Below are positions 53,779 to 61,601 of a stretch of DNA of 64,000 nucleotides, one piece after another. The translations under genes and the position numbers were made by a program. The stretch is taken from assembly GCF_000250675.2 (NCBI RefSeq), contig NC_018681.1:310001-374000 (forward strand), given 5' to 3'. The notes beneath the pieces were generated by a model that had not been told where the DNA came from, searched no databases, and was given only the letters and a program-made list of their open reading frames with translations. Each line of letters opens with the position of its first letter. Position 1 is the first letter of the stretch. The DNA comes from Nocardia brasiliensis ATCC 700358 (GTDB taxonomy: Bacteria > Actinomycetota > Actinomycetes > Mycobacteriales > Mycobacteriaceae).

Positions 53779-55407
53779 GTGCGTAGACGCGCCTTCTTCA
53801 AAGCTGCGGGTGCAGCCGCCCTGCTGGGCGCTGCCGCGGGTTCGGCTTCGTCGCTGACGGCCGGTGTGGGGTCCGCGGACCCCGTCTGGAATCTGCTGTT
53901 CCAGGCCTGGGTGCCGGAAATCTTTGCCCCGCTGCCCGATCCGCCCGAGCATTCGCCCGCGATCGTGATCGGCTCCGGCTTCGGCGCCGCGGTCACCGCG
54001 TTGCGGCTGGCCGAGGCCGGTATCGCCAACACGGTGCTCGAACGCGGCTCGCGCTGGCCCAATGATCCCTGGCGGGAGATCTTCACCGGCGACGACCTGC
54101 CCGACGGCCGTGGCTTCTGGCATCGCACCAGCTTCACCGGCGTCTCCAAGGTGCCGGTGCATTTCGCGAGCTTCGGCGGCGTGCTCGACTGCACCAGCTA
54201 CCCCGGCATCGATGTCTGGCGGGCGGCGGCGGTCGGTGGCGGCTCGGTGATCTTCACCGGCGCGATGGTCGCCCCGGAGCGCCGCTTCTTCGACCACGTG
54301 TTCGGCGGCACCGTCGACTACGGCGAGCTGGACCGCGTCTACTACCCCCGGGTGCGAGAGATGTTGCGGCTGAACACGATGCCGCCGGACATCTACGGTT
54401 CGACGCCGTTCACGCACTCCCGGGCCTGGGACGATCAGGTGCGCAAAGCCGGCTATCAGCCACTGCCCAACGACTCGATCTTCAACTGGGACATCCTGCG
54501 CGCCGAACTCGGCGGCGGCTCCCGTCCGTCGGGCACCGCGGCGCGCAGCAACCTGGGCAACTCCAACGGCGCGAAGTTCGACCTGAACCAGAATTATCTG
54601 CGCTACGCCCAGGGCACCGGCCGATCCGCGATCTTCCCCGGCCATCAGGTGGAATCGATCGCCCAGGAGCCGGGCGGCCGATACTCCCTGATCGTCTCGA
54701 AGCTCGCGCCGACCGGGGAGGTGCTCGGCACCCGCACCCTCACCTGCGATCAGCTGTTCCTCGGCGCCGGCTCGGTCGGCACCTCGGAACTGCTGGTCCG
54801 CGCGCAGGCCACCGGCACCCTGCCCAACCTCAACGAGCACATCGGCGACGGCTGGGGCACCAACGGTGACGTGGTGCTCGGCCGGGGCGCGAGCGCGCTG
54901 GCCGGGCTCGGGCAGGGCGTGCCGAGTGCGAGCCGGATCTTCGACGAATCGGGGGCGCCGCTCACCCTGGAGAGCTGGTACATCCCCGGCATCCCATTCG
55001 AGACGGGCGCGCTCGCCTCGCTGGGCATGGTGCTCGACGGGACGCGCGCGCGGTTCGGTTACGACCGCGCGGCGAACCGGGTCGGCTTGAGCTGGCCCGC
55101 GGCGAACCGCGCGGAGATGGTCGCGGCCGCCCGCGCGGTCGATCACCGGATCGCCGAAAGGGCCGACGCCGTCCTGGAATACGGCGCGCTCGGCTACGAC
55201 GCCAACGCCCTGTTCACCGCGCATCCGCTGGGCGGGGCGGTGCTCGGCCGGGCCACCGACGGCTACGGCCGGGTGCACGGCCATCCCGGTCTGTACGTGA
55301 TGGACGGCGCCGCGATCCCGGGCAGCACCGGCACGGTGAACCCGTCGCTCACCATCGCGGCGCTCGCCGAACGCAATATCGAGGCGATCATCCGCCAGGG
55401 GAAGTAG
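53779..55407 (+). CDS. Cholesterol oxidase-like GMC flavoprotein
   Basis: About 542 residues. An N-terminal Tat-like signal (RRRAFFKAAGAAALLGAAAG) precedes the FAD motif IVIGSGFGAAVTALRLAEAG. The whole chain aligns with Streptomyces cholesterol oxidase: AAAVGGGSVIFTGAMVAPE, LFLGAGSVGTSELLVRAQ, TAHPLGGAVLGRATDGYGRVHG and TVNPSLTIAALAERN, keeping the catalytic histidine (HPLGG) and asparagine (VNPS). It would oxidise 3-beta-hydroxysterols with O2. GTG 53779 has GGGAGGTGG upstream; ATG 53755 is the alternative. Confidence 0.85.
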   Translation: MRRRAFFKAAGAAALLGAAAGSASSLTAGVGSADPVWNLLFQAWVPEIFAPLPDPPEHSPAIVIGSGFGAAVTALRLAEAGIANTVLERGSRWPNDPWREIFTGDDLPDGRGFWHRTSFTGVSKVPVHFASFGGVLDCTSYPGIDVWRAAAVGGGSVIFTGAMVAPERRFFDHVFGGTVDYGELDRVYYPRVREMLRLNTMPPDIYGSTPFTHSRAWDDQVRKAGYQPLPNDSIFNWDILRAELGGGSRPSGTAARSNLGNSNGAKFDLNQNYLRYAQGTGRSAIFPGHQVESIAQEPGGRYSLIVSKLAPTGEVLGTRTLTCDQLFLGAGSVGTSELLVRAQATGTLPNLNEHIGDGWGTNGDVVLGRGASALAGLGQGVPSASRIFDESGAPLTLESWYIPGIPFETGALASLGMVLDGTRARFGYDRAANRVGLSWPAANRAEMVAAARAVDHRIAERADAVLEYGALGYDANALFTAHPLGGAVLGRATDGYGRVHGHPGLYVMDGAAIPGSTGTVNPSLTIAALAERNIEAIIRQGK

Positions 55408-55488
55408 CACCGGCTCGCGGTCCGTGCCGTCGCGCGGACCGCGTACTACCCTCGGCCTGACCATTCAGTGTCGAAAGGGATCCGCGTC

Positions 55489-56331
55489 GTGGCCTATGTC
55501 AGCCCCACTCCGGTCGGCGAGGAGCTTCCGGAGGGCGATTACCCGCGTAAGCCGCCCGCGTTGTGGACCGATTTCGTGATGCTCGCGCTGGCGATCGTCT
55601 CGGTGGTGCTGGTCGTCTGGATCACCTTCTTCCCGGTCGCCGCGCAGACGCATCGGGTGATCGTGCTCGTCGACTGGTCGATCTGCGGGATCTTCGCGGT
55701 CGAGTTCCTGTGGCGCTGGCGCCGGGCGGGCTGGCCGTGGACGTTCCCGTTCGTCTACTGGTACGAGGTCCTCGGCATGATCCCGGTGACCAGCCCGTTC
55801 TTCCGCGGGTTCCGGCTGCTGCGGATCGTGGTGATCCTGGTCCGGCTCGGCCGCGTCGCCGACCGGATCTTCGGCGACCGGATCACCGCCGCGGTGGTGA
55901 ACCGGTTCGTGACCACCATCGTGGACGTGATCAAGCGCCCGATGACGATCGCGGTGATGGACGAGGTGGCGCACGTGCTGCGCACCGGCCACTACACCCG
56001 CAACATCGCGGCGGCGCTGGAGGAGAACCGGGCCGAGATGGACGAGATGATCCTCGAGCTGATCAAGAAGGACCCGCAGGCCGGCCGGGTGCGCTACATC
56101 CCGTTCCACGACGAGATCATCCGGTTGATCGCCGACACCACGTTCCGCATCGTCTTCCAGGTGCTCGCCGATCCGCGCACCGACGAACTCGTCTCGGATG
56201 TGTTGCGGGAGAACATCGATCAGATCCGGGACGCGGTGCGCGACGGGGTCCGGGTGGCGCCGTCGGCGTACGGGCCGACGGCGGCCGAACACGGGGTCGC
56301 GCACAAGCTCACTCAGGTACGCCGTGCCTGA
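55489..56331 (+). CDS. Voltage-sensor-like membrane protein without pore domain
   Basis: 280 residues. Four TM segments lie in the first 140 residues: WTDFVMLALAIVSVVLVVWI, VLVDWSICGIFAVEFLWRWRRAG, FVYWYEVLGMIPVT, and an S4-like FRGFRLLRIVVILVRLGRVADR with Arg spaced at three-to-four-residue intervals. S2 has the Asp/Glu/Arg pattern of voltage sensors. No pore loop or TVGYG-type filter follows; instead there is a 150-residue soluble, partly coiled-coil tail. The ion-transporter fold is clear, its function is not. GTG 55489 has AAAGGG at good spacing. Its 3' end overlaps the convergent LtrA gene by 23 bp. Confidence 0.75.
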   Translation: MAYVSPTPVGEELPEGDYPRKPPALWTDFVMLALAIVSVVLVVWITFFPVAAQTHRVIVLVDWSICGIFAVEFLWRWRRAGWPWTFPFVYWYEVLGMIPVTSPFFRGFRLLRIVVILVRLGRVADRIFGDRITAAVVNRFVTTIVDVIKRPMTIAVMDEVAHVLRTGHYTRNIAAALEENRAEMDEMILELIKKDPQAGRVRYIPFHDEIIRLIADTTFRIVFQVLADPRTDELVSDVLRENIDQIRDAVRDGVRVAPSAYGPTAAEHGVAHKLTQVRRA

Positions 56332-57529
56332 TCTGGTCGCGGGGCTGGGCGAAGCGCACGGTCTCGAAGAGGGTGAGCGCCGTGAGTACCGCGCAGAGCA
56401 TGGTCAGTGAGATCAAGGCGGGCAGGGCGGCGGCGAGCGGGATCAGCGCGAGCAGCAGCACGACGGTGAGCACCCGCGGCACGCTGATCGCCCCTGTCGC
56501 ATAGTGTTTCGCGCCGATCAGCGCGACCAGGTACAGCACCACGCCGCCGTACAACGCGAACAACGGGATGCCGTAGAGCGCGTCGCTCAGCGTGTGGTGC
56601 GAGGCGTCCCCGACGTAGTAGAGCACCTTCTTCAAACCCAGTGAGAGCCCGATGATTCCGACGATCATCGGAAAATGCCAGAAGGTGTAGGCGCCCCGCG
56701 CGATCTTGATCTGCCGCGCGCCGTCGGCGTGTTTGAGCTCGTGTTCGATGGACAGCGCGGCGACGTCGAAATAGGTCCACCACAGCAGTCCGGAGATGGC
56801 CAAGCCGAGCAGCGCGCCCACCGCGATCGGCCAGGAGATCGGCAGCCCGGCCACCCCGATGCCGATCGAGACGATCGATTCGCCGAGCGCGACGATGATG
56901 ATCAGCCCGTACCGCTCGGCGAAATGACTCGCCGAGTTCAGCCGCCAATCGGTGCCCGCGAGCAGGGTCCACAGGTAGTCGCCCGCGATCGCGGCGATCC
57001 ACAGCGCGATCTGCACCTTGCCCTCGGTCATCGCGGCGATCACCAGCAGGGTGGTGCCGATCGTGATCGAACCGAGCGCCCAGCGCAGCACCTGGTTGCG
57101 CAACTGCGCGTCCTGCGCGCTGGCCAGCCAGAACACGAAGACGTGCACCAGGCGCACGACCAGATACGCGATGGCGAAGACCAGCGGGCCATACCAGCCG
57201 CCCGCCATGTCGTGGAACGCCTCGGGGATGGTGAGCGCGGCGAGGAACGCACCGCCCATCGCGGTGAACATCGCGACCCTGGCGAAGCCCTCGTCGGCGC
57301 GGATCACGTTGCCCAGCCAGGAGTAGGCGATCCACAGCCACCACATCAGGGCGAGCACGAGGAAGGCGCGCAGCAGGTTCTTCGCGCTGGTCTCCTCCGC
57401 CGCCAGGTCGGTGACCATGGTGAACGCGAACACGAGCACCAGGTCGAAGAACAGCTCGAGCTGCGTCACCGACGCACCCTCGGCCACCGGCTGAAGCCGA
57501 ACCCGTTTGGAACCGATCATGGTGCACAT
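56309..57529 (-). CDS. Low temperature requirement protein A (LtrA) family
   Basis: 406 residues with about 12 TM segments. Family hallmarks are VTQLELFFDLVLVFAFTMVT near the N-terminus, HFAERYGLIIIVALGESIVSIG in the middle and FWHFPMIVGIIGLSLGLKK. LtrA was named in Listeria; transport substrate is unknown. The N-terminus SKRVRLQPVAEGA is cytosolic. Convergent with the voltage-sensor-like gene. Confidence 0.92.
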   Translation of the reverse strand: MCTMIGSKRVRLQPVAEGASVTQLELFFDLVLVFAFTMVTDLAAEETSAKNLLRAFLVLALMWWLWIAYSWLGNVIRADEGFARVAMFTAMGGAFLAALTIPEAFHDMAGGWYGPLVFAIAYLVVRLVHVFVFWLASAQDAQLRNQVLRWALGSITIGTTLLVIAAMTEGKVQIALWIAAIAGDYLWTLLAGTDWRLNSASHFAERYGLIIIVALGESIVSIGIGVAGLPISWPIAVGALLGLAISGLLWWTYFDVAALSIEHELKHADGARQIKIARGAYTFWHFPMIVGIIGLSLGLKKVLYYVGDASHHTLSDALYGIPLFALYGGVVLYLVALIGAKHYATGAISVPRVLTVVLLLALIPLAAALPALISLTMLCAVLTALTLFETVRFAQPRDQIRHGVPE

Positions 57530-57604
57530 CGTCGCACCCGGACGCCGTCGATGCCGGTCAGGCGGGGCGCGCGTGGCGGGGAATTCTCCGGTTATTCGTC
57601 ATGG

Positions 57605-58063
57605 CTATACGGCTTGAAAGTTTTCCGTCTCCGGAAACCGTTCGGCAAACTCGATGAAATTCTGCACCGCGGTCTCGTTGAGCTTTCGCACGGTGCGCTT
57701 GAGTAGTAGGCCGGGCACCGGGATGGGTAAGTAGATCTCCGCGTGATACCAGACCCGGGTGCCGTCCGCGCCCTCGGAGATCTCGAAGAAGCCGCCGCCC
57801 TTCGCGTTCCGAGTGCTGTCGGTGACCTGCCAGGACACCCGATCTTCGGCCCAATCGTATTCCAGCACCTGCATATCGGAGCTGCCCAGGATTTCGGTCT
57901 TCACGAATACGCGCAGTGGTCGTCGCGCGTCGTCGCGGGACGCGACGCGGGCATCGGTATATCCCGGTGACCATTCCGGCAGCATTTCCACGGCGGCCAG
58001 GGCATCGAGTACCTGTGCGGAATCGGCGTCGACGACGAATCGGATATCGGTTCTGGTGCGCAT
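57605..58063 (-). CDS. SRPBCC family protein
   Basis: 152 residues of the polyketide cyclase/START fold: IRFVVDADSAQVLDALAAVEMLPEWSP at the start, WQVTDSTRNAKGGGFFEISEG in the middle and a C-terminal helix LKRTVRKLNETAVQNFIEFAER. It is a ligand-binding protein of unknown ligand, different from the SRPBCC gene at 20.7 kb. No close operon partner. Confidence 0.85.
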   Translation of the reverse strand: MRTRTDIRFVVDADSAQVLDALAAVEMLPEWSPGYTDARVASRDDARRPLRVFVKTEILGSSDMQVLEYDWAEDRVSWQVTDSTRNAKGGGFFEISEGADGTRVWYHAEIYLPIPVPGLLLKRTVRKLNETAVQNFIEFAERFPETENFQAV

Positions 58064-58246
58064 GAAAAACCTTCCGACCCCCGATGGACAACGGCCCGAT
58101 TGTCTCCAGCACTTCTCGGTCCGTCAACCTTCTGGTACGGATTGGTGGTTCGCGCACACCCGCGACGTGCACTGATGTGTTCGGGGTGAAGATCGACTAC
58201 GCGGTGTACAGCTTCCGGGTGGAAGGTTCGGCGGGCGTCGTCGTGA

Positions 58247-58435
58247 TCATCGGTCCGCCGGTTCCACTATCGCGTCCGGTCCCGGATACACCAGGGATTC
58301 GCGCCCATCGGTGTAGCGGACGAGATAGGGCGGCGACCCGTCCGGGCCGCGCACCTCGATGATCTCCCCTTGCCGATCACCCCGCCCCACCACGTGTCCG
58401 TGCACGAGCAACCGGTCGCCGACCTTCGCCATCAT
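58247..58435 (-). CDS. DUF1918 domain protein
   Basis: 62 residues. AKVGDRLLVHGHVVGRGDRQGEIIEV followed by PYLVRYTDGRESLVYPGPDAIVE is the DUF1918 pattern, a small SH3-like actinobacterial domain of unknown function. The frame opens further to 58468. GATAAT lies about 6 bp upstream of the ATG pair at 58435, suggesting a leaderless start. An imperfect CRP-like box (TGTGA-N6-TCACC, 58454-58469) is upstream. Confidence 0.8.
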   Translation of the reverse strand: MMAKVGDRLLVHGHVVGRGDRQGEIIEVRGPDGSPPYLVRYTDGRESLVYPGPDAIVEPADR

Positions 58436-58498
58436 CGACTCATTATCGAACGGTGTGACGGCGCTCACCGGGTTTCCGATCGTTGCGACCGTTTGGTC

Positions 58499-59071
58499 TC
58501 ACCCCTGGATGACCCGAGCTACCGCCGCCTCGATGAGGTCCTGGCTCTGCTGCTCGGTGAACACCTCGGGCAACGTGAGCCGGTCCACGATCAGCCAGTT
58601 CAGCGCGAGATAGAGCAGTAGTACCGACTTTTCGTCACCGGGCAAGCCGGCGTCGAGGTGATTGCGCACGTTGAACTCGATGTCCGCGCGCACCCGATCG
58701 GTCAGCACAGCGCGCAGCTCGGGCCGCCGGGTCGCCTCCAGGCGCAGCTCCAGCAGCGCGAGGTAGCCGGTGCGGTACGCCTCGATGCGACCCACGACCT
58801 CTTTCATCAGCGTGACGATGTGCTCGCGGGTCTGCGGTCCTGTGGCGAGTTCGGCCATGGTGGCCTCGCTCGGCTGCAGCCGTTCGTAGAAGCGCCCGCC
58901 TGCCTGGGTGAGCAGATCGTCGCGGTTCGCGAAGTAGTTCGACGCGGTACCCGCGGGCACCCCGGCGTCCTTGTCCACCGCGCGAAAGGTGAGACCGCGC
59001 GCGCCGTCCCTGGCCAGGACCTCGATGGCCGCGTCGAGCAGCGCCTGCCTGCGCTCGTTGTTGGTCCGCAC
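58499..59071 (-). CDS. TetR family transcriptional regulator
   Basis: 190 residues. HTH: RRQALLDAAIEVLARDGARG, LTFRAVDKDAGVPAGTASNY, FANRDDLLTQ. The C-terminal domain carries RTGYLALLELRLEATRRPEL, as in TetR_C_33-type regulators. GTG 59071 has GGAG upstream; ATG 59086 is possible. It is divergent from the tandem DHFR-like genes and probably represses them through the palindrome at 59089-59098. Confidence 0.9.
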   Translation of the reverse strand: MRTNNERRQALLDAAIEVLARDGARGLTFRAVDKDAGVPAGTASNYFANRDDLLTQAGGRFYERLQPSEATMAELATGPQTREHIVTLMKEVVGRIEAYRTGYLALLELRLEATRRPELRAVLTDRVRADIEFNVRNHLDAGLPGDEKSVLLLYLALNWLIVDRLTLPEVFTEQQSQDLIEAAVARVIQG

Positions 59072-59101
59072 TTGACACCACTCCATCCGTAGTACTACAT
59101 T
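59072..59101 (+). promoter_or_regulatory. Promoter of tandem DHFR-like genes with overlapping palindrome
   Basis: TTGACA (59072-59077) and TACATT (59096-59101) with an 18-bp spacer. The palindrome GTAGTACTAC (59089-59098) covers the spacer/-10 junction, a typical repressor position. A further ACTAC half-site follows at 59108-59112. Confidence 0.65.
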
Positions 59102-59144
59102 CTGACCACTACAAAGAGAGTACAACAAGCTAGGTGGTAACGGA

Positions 59145-59720
59145 ATGCGAAAGCTCGTCTATTACGTCGCCGTGTCGCTCGACGGCTACATCGCAGGTCC
59201 GGCGGGGGAGTACGACTTCTATCCGCAAAGCGACGAGATGGGCCGTTGGCTGAACGCGGAGTACCCGGAGTTCGTGCCGACCGGGTTCCGGTCGCAGGTC
59301 GGCATGGCTGTGGATGAACCGAACACGCGATGCGACACCGTGCTGATGGGTCGCCGCAGCTACGAGCCCGGCCTGGCCGTGGGCATGACCAGCCCGTACA
59401 GCCATCTGAAGCAGTACGTGGTGTCGAGCACGCTCGGCCGGATCGACGATCCCGCAGTGGAATTGGTCGAGTCCGACCCGCTCGGGCTGGTGCAGCGACT
59501 CAAAAAGGAAGAGGGCGGCGACATTTGGTTGTGCGGCGGCGGCAACCTCGCCGCCCAGCTGCTGGGCGAACTCGATGAACTGATCATCAAGAGCTATCCG
59601 GTCGTTGCGGGCAGCGGGATCTCGGCCTTCGCCGGCGCGTTCCAGCCGACGCTGTTCACCCCGGCCCGGCGCAAGGAATTCGACAACGGCGCGCAGGTCA
59701 CCTGGTTTACCCGCGCCTGA
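59145..59720 (+). CDS. Dihydrofolate reductase family (RibD C-terminal-like) protein
   Basis: 191 residues of the RibD_C/DHFR-like fold: RKLVYYVAVSLDGYIAGPAGEYDF, DTVLMGRRSYEPGL, QYVVSSTLG and DIWLCGGGNLAAQLL. Such proteins bind NADPH; many are reductases of unknown substrate and not true DHFR. It is the first of two tandem paralogues. A 74-bp stretch is identical in the next gene. Confidence 0.88.
   Translation: MRKLVYYVAVSLDGYIAGPAGEYDFYPQSDEMGRWLNAEYPEFVPTGFRSQVGMAVDEPNTRCDTVLMGRRSYEPGLAVGMTSPYSHLKQYVVSSTLGRIDDPAVELVESDPLGLVQRLKKEEGGDIWLCGGGNLAAQLLGELDELIIKSYPVVAGSGISAFAGAFQPTLFTPARRKEFDNGAQVTWFTRA
59411..59484 (+). repeat. 74-bp direct repeat, copy 1
   Basis: Identical over 74 bp to 60016-60089, in the same reading frame of the second paralogue. 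The rest of the two genes is clearly less similar. It encodes the segment YVVSSTLGRIDDPAVELVE. Confidence 0.85.
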
Positions 59721-59749
59721 TTGCTCCCCCTTCTGAAAGAGGTTCTGCC

Positions 59750-60325
59750 ATGCGAAAGCTCACCTACTTCGTCGGCATGTCGCTCGACGGCTACATCGCC
59801 GCACCCGACGGCGATATCAGCTTCTATCCGTTGCCCGAGGACTTCATCGCCTGGATCGGGCACGACTACCCCGAGACCCTGCCCACGCACGCGAGGCCGC
59901 ACTTCGGTGTCGCCGTCGACGCGCCGAACCAGCGGTTCGACACGTTGGTGATGGGCCGGGGCACCTACGAGCCGGCCTTGGCCGTGGGGCTCACCAGCCC
60001 GTACGGCCATATGCGGCAGTACGTGGTGTCGAGCACGCTCGGCCGGATCGACGATCCCGCAGTGGAATTGGTCGAGTCCGACCCGCTCGCACTGGTTCAG
60101 CGGCTCAAAAAGGAAGAGGGCAAGGATATTTGGCTGGCCGGTGGCGGCAAGCTGGCCGCCACGTTGCTCGGCGAGATCGACGAGCTGGTGATCAAGAGCT
60201 ACCCGGTGGTCGCGGGCCAGGGTGTGCGCGCTTTCGACGGCGCGTTCCAGCCGACCCTGTTCACGCCGACCGCACGCCGCGAGTTCAGCAACGGCAACCA
60301 GGTCACCTGGCTCACCCGCGCCTGA
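59750..60325 (+). CDS. Dihydrofolate reductase family (RibD C-terminal-like) protein, second copy
   Basis: 191 residues, same length and motifs as the gene 30 bp upstream (RKLTYFVGMSLDGYIAAPDGDISF, DTLVMGRGTYEPAL, DIWLAGGGKLAATLL). The two differ at many positions but share a 74-bp identical core. ATG 59750 follows AAGAGG. Co-transcribed with the first copy and closed by a hairpin. Confidence 0.88.
   Translation: MRKLTYFVGMSLDGYIAAPDGDISFYPLPEDFIAWIGHDYPETLPTHARPHFGVAVDAPNQRFDTLVMGRGTYEPALAVGLTSPYGHMRQYVVSSTLGRIDDPAVELVESDPLALVQRLKKEEGKDIWLAGGGKLAATLLGEIDELVIKSYPVVAGQGVRAFDGAFQPTLFTPTARREFSNGNQVTWLTRA
60016..60089 (+). repeat. 74-bp direct repeat, copy 2
   Basis: Second copy of the block at 59411-59484, with no mismatch. 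Confidence 0.85.
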
Positions 60326-60331
60326 CCCGGC

Positions 60332-60373
60332 AATGGCGGCGGCCCAGCGTCTTTCGCTGCGGCCGCCGCCATT
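60332..60373 (+). terminator. Terminator after DHFR-like pair
   Basis: AATGGCGGCGGCC pairs with GGCCGCCGCCATT, with an inner CAGCG-TCTTT-CGCTG hairpin. It also faces the 3' end of the CGNR fragment on the other strand, so it may act on both. Confidence 0.85.
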
Positions 60374-60405
60374 CGCGATGCACGCTCGGTGGACTCGGTC
60401 GTCGC

Positions 60406-60552
60406 TCACCGCGGGGTGCGCCGGCTCCGGTAGGCCGCGACGCTGGCCCGGTGGGCGCAAGTGCGGGTGCAGAACTGTTTCGAGCCGTTGCGCGAGAGGT
60501 CCACGAAAGTGCCTCGGCAGTTCTGTCCGGCGCACACGCCGAGCAGTCCCAT
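60406..60552 (-). pseudogene. C-terminal fragment of a CGNR zinc-finger regulator
   Basis: 48 residues from ATG 60552: LGVCAGQNCRGTFVDLSRN, then KQFCTRTCAHRASVAAYRSR. This is the CGNR zinc finger that normally ends a roughly 190-residue ABATE-domain regulator. The four cysteines (C7, C12, C28, C32) are present. The frame is open a little further upstream (including EAP before the Met, as in full-length members), but then runs into the yjbQ gene in another frame, so the ABATE part is missing. Most likely a truncated remnant; a stand-alone finger cannot be excluded. Confidence 0.7.
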
Positions 60553-60590
60553 TGGCGCTTCCGCGGTCCGACCGGACTGCGAGACAGGAT

Positions 60591-61004
60591 CTAGTCGCTG
60601 AGGAAGGACAGGCGCACCTGGCGGTCGGGGTTGTCGACGTTCAGGTCGACCAGTGCGACGGACTGCCAGGTGCCGAGGGCGAGCGCGCCGTCGATCACCG
60701 GGATCGTGGCGTAGGGCGCGATCAGGGCGGGCATCACGTGGGAACGTCCGTGTCCGCGCGATCCGTGTGCGTGCCGCCAGCGATCGTCGGCGGGCAGCAG
60801 TTCGCGCAGCGCCGCGAGCAGATCGTCGTCGCTGCGCGCGCCGAGTTCCATGACCGCGACCCCGGCTGTCGCGTGCGGCACGAACACATTGAGCAGCCCG
60901 TCACCGCCACCGGAGGCTTCGCGCACGAATGACGCGCACTCCCCGGTGATGTCCTGCACGACCTCGGTCCGTCCGGTGGTCACCGCTAATACCGTGCTCT
61001 TCAT
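60591..61004 (-). CDS. YjbQ family (UPF0047) protein
   Basis: 137 residues of the YjbQ/secondary thiamine-phosphate synthase family: FVPHATAGVAVMELG, RHAHGSRGHGRSHVMPALIAP, GTWQSVALVDLN. The conserved His residues (HATAG and the HAHG...GRSH block) form the proposed metal site. Function in vivo is not settled. The start at ATG 61004 is preferred; GTG 61022 is possible. It follows the MarR gene by about 20 bp and is probably in its operon. Confidence 0.88.
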   Translation of the reverse strand: MKSTVLAVTTGRTEVVQDITGECASFVREASGGGDGLLNVFVPHATAGVAVMELGARSDDDLLAALRELLPADDRWRHAHGSRGHGRSHVMPALIAPYATIPVIDGALALGTWQSVALVDLNVDNPDRQVRLSFLSD

Positions 61005-61025
61005 CACTCCATCGTGCGCCACCGC

Positions 61026-61505
61026 TCAGTCCTCGGCGGTGCGCAAGGCCTTGGTGACCCGAACCGAGGTCTCGTGCAACCGTCCGAACAGTTCGAGCAA
61101 GAGTTCCAATTGCTCGTCCGTGTAGTCGGCGGTCACCGCGCCGAATTCCTGTGCCAGCAGTTCGTAGTGCGGGGCCAACTCGTCGATCCGGGCGGGGACG
61201 GCGGTGATGATCACCCGCCGCCGGTCCTGCGCGTCGTGTTCGCGCTGGACATACCCCGCCTGCAACAGCCGGTCGATCATCCGGGTGATCGCGCCGGTGG
61301 TCAGTCCGGCGGTGGCGGCCAGCTCACCCGCGGTCGCGGGCCCGCCCAGTCGCAGCATGTTCAAGCAGCGTAGATCCGTCACGTGCAGTCCGGCTTTGTC
61401 GGCGACGGCCTGATGCATCATCACCGCGTCCGTCGCGCTGACCTGGGCGGCCACGGTCAACGCCGCGCCCAGTTCGGCTCGTTTCGATTCCGCGTTCTCC
61501 GGCAT
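61026..61505 (-). CDS. MarR family transcriptional regulator
   Basis: 159 residues. The winged helix is clear: LHVTDLRCLNMLRLGGPATAGELAATAGLTTGAITRMIDRLLQAGY, then the wing REHDAQDRRRVIITAV. ATG 61505 follows AAGGTG. It probably represses itself, yjbQ and the divergent SnoaL-like gene from the A/T-rich dyad upstream. Confidence 0.9.
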   Translation of the reverse strand: MPENAESKRAELGAALTVAAQVSATDAVMMHQAVADKAGLHVTDLRCLNMLRLGGPATAGELAATAGLTTGAITRMIDRLLQAGYVQREHDAQDRRRVIITAVPARIDELAPHYELLAQEFGAVTADYTDEQLELLLELFGRLHETSVRVTKALRTAED

Positions 61506-61508
61506 GGC

Positions 61509-61556
61509 TTGACACCTTAGTCTCACTCGGACAATATCTTACTAAATCAACTATTG
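61509..61556 (+). promoter_or_regulatory. Promoter and MarR-type dyad between marR and SnoaL-like gene
   Basis: TTGACA (61509-61514), 17 bp, CAATAT (61532-61537) reads toward the SnoaL-like gene. An imperfect dyad with ends CAATA (61532-61536) and TATTG (61552-61556) covers the -10 and the start of transcription in an unusually A/T-rich stretch. Confidence 0.6.
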
Positions 61557-61601
61557 AGCCATGCAGTTAATGAACTGATCAGCTTTTTCGAGGAGTTCGT
61601 G

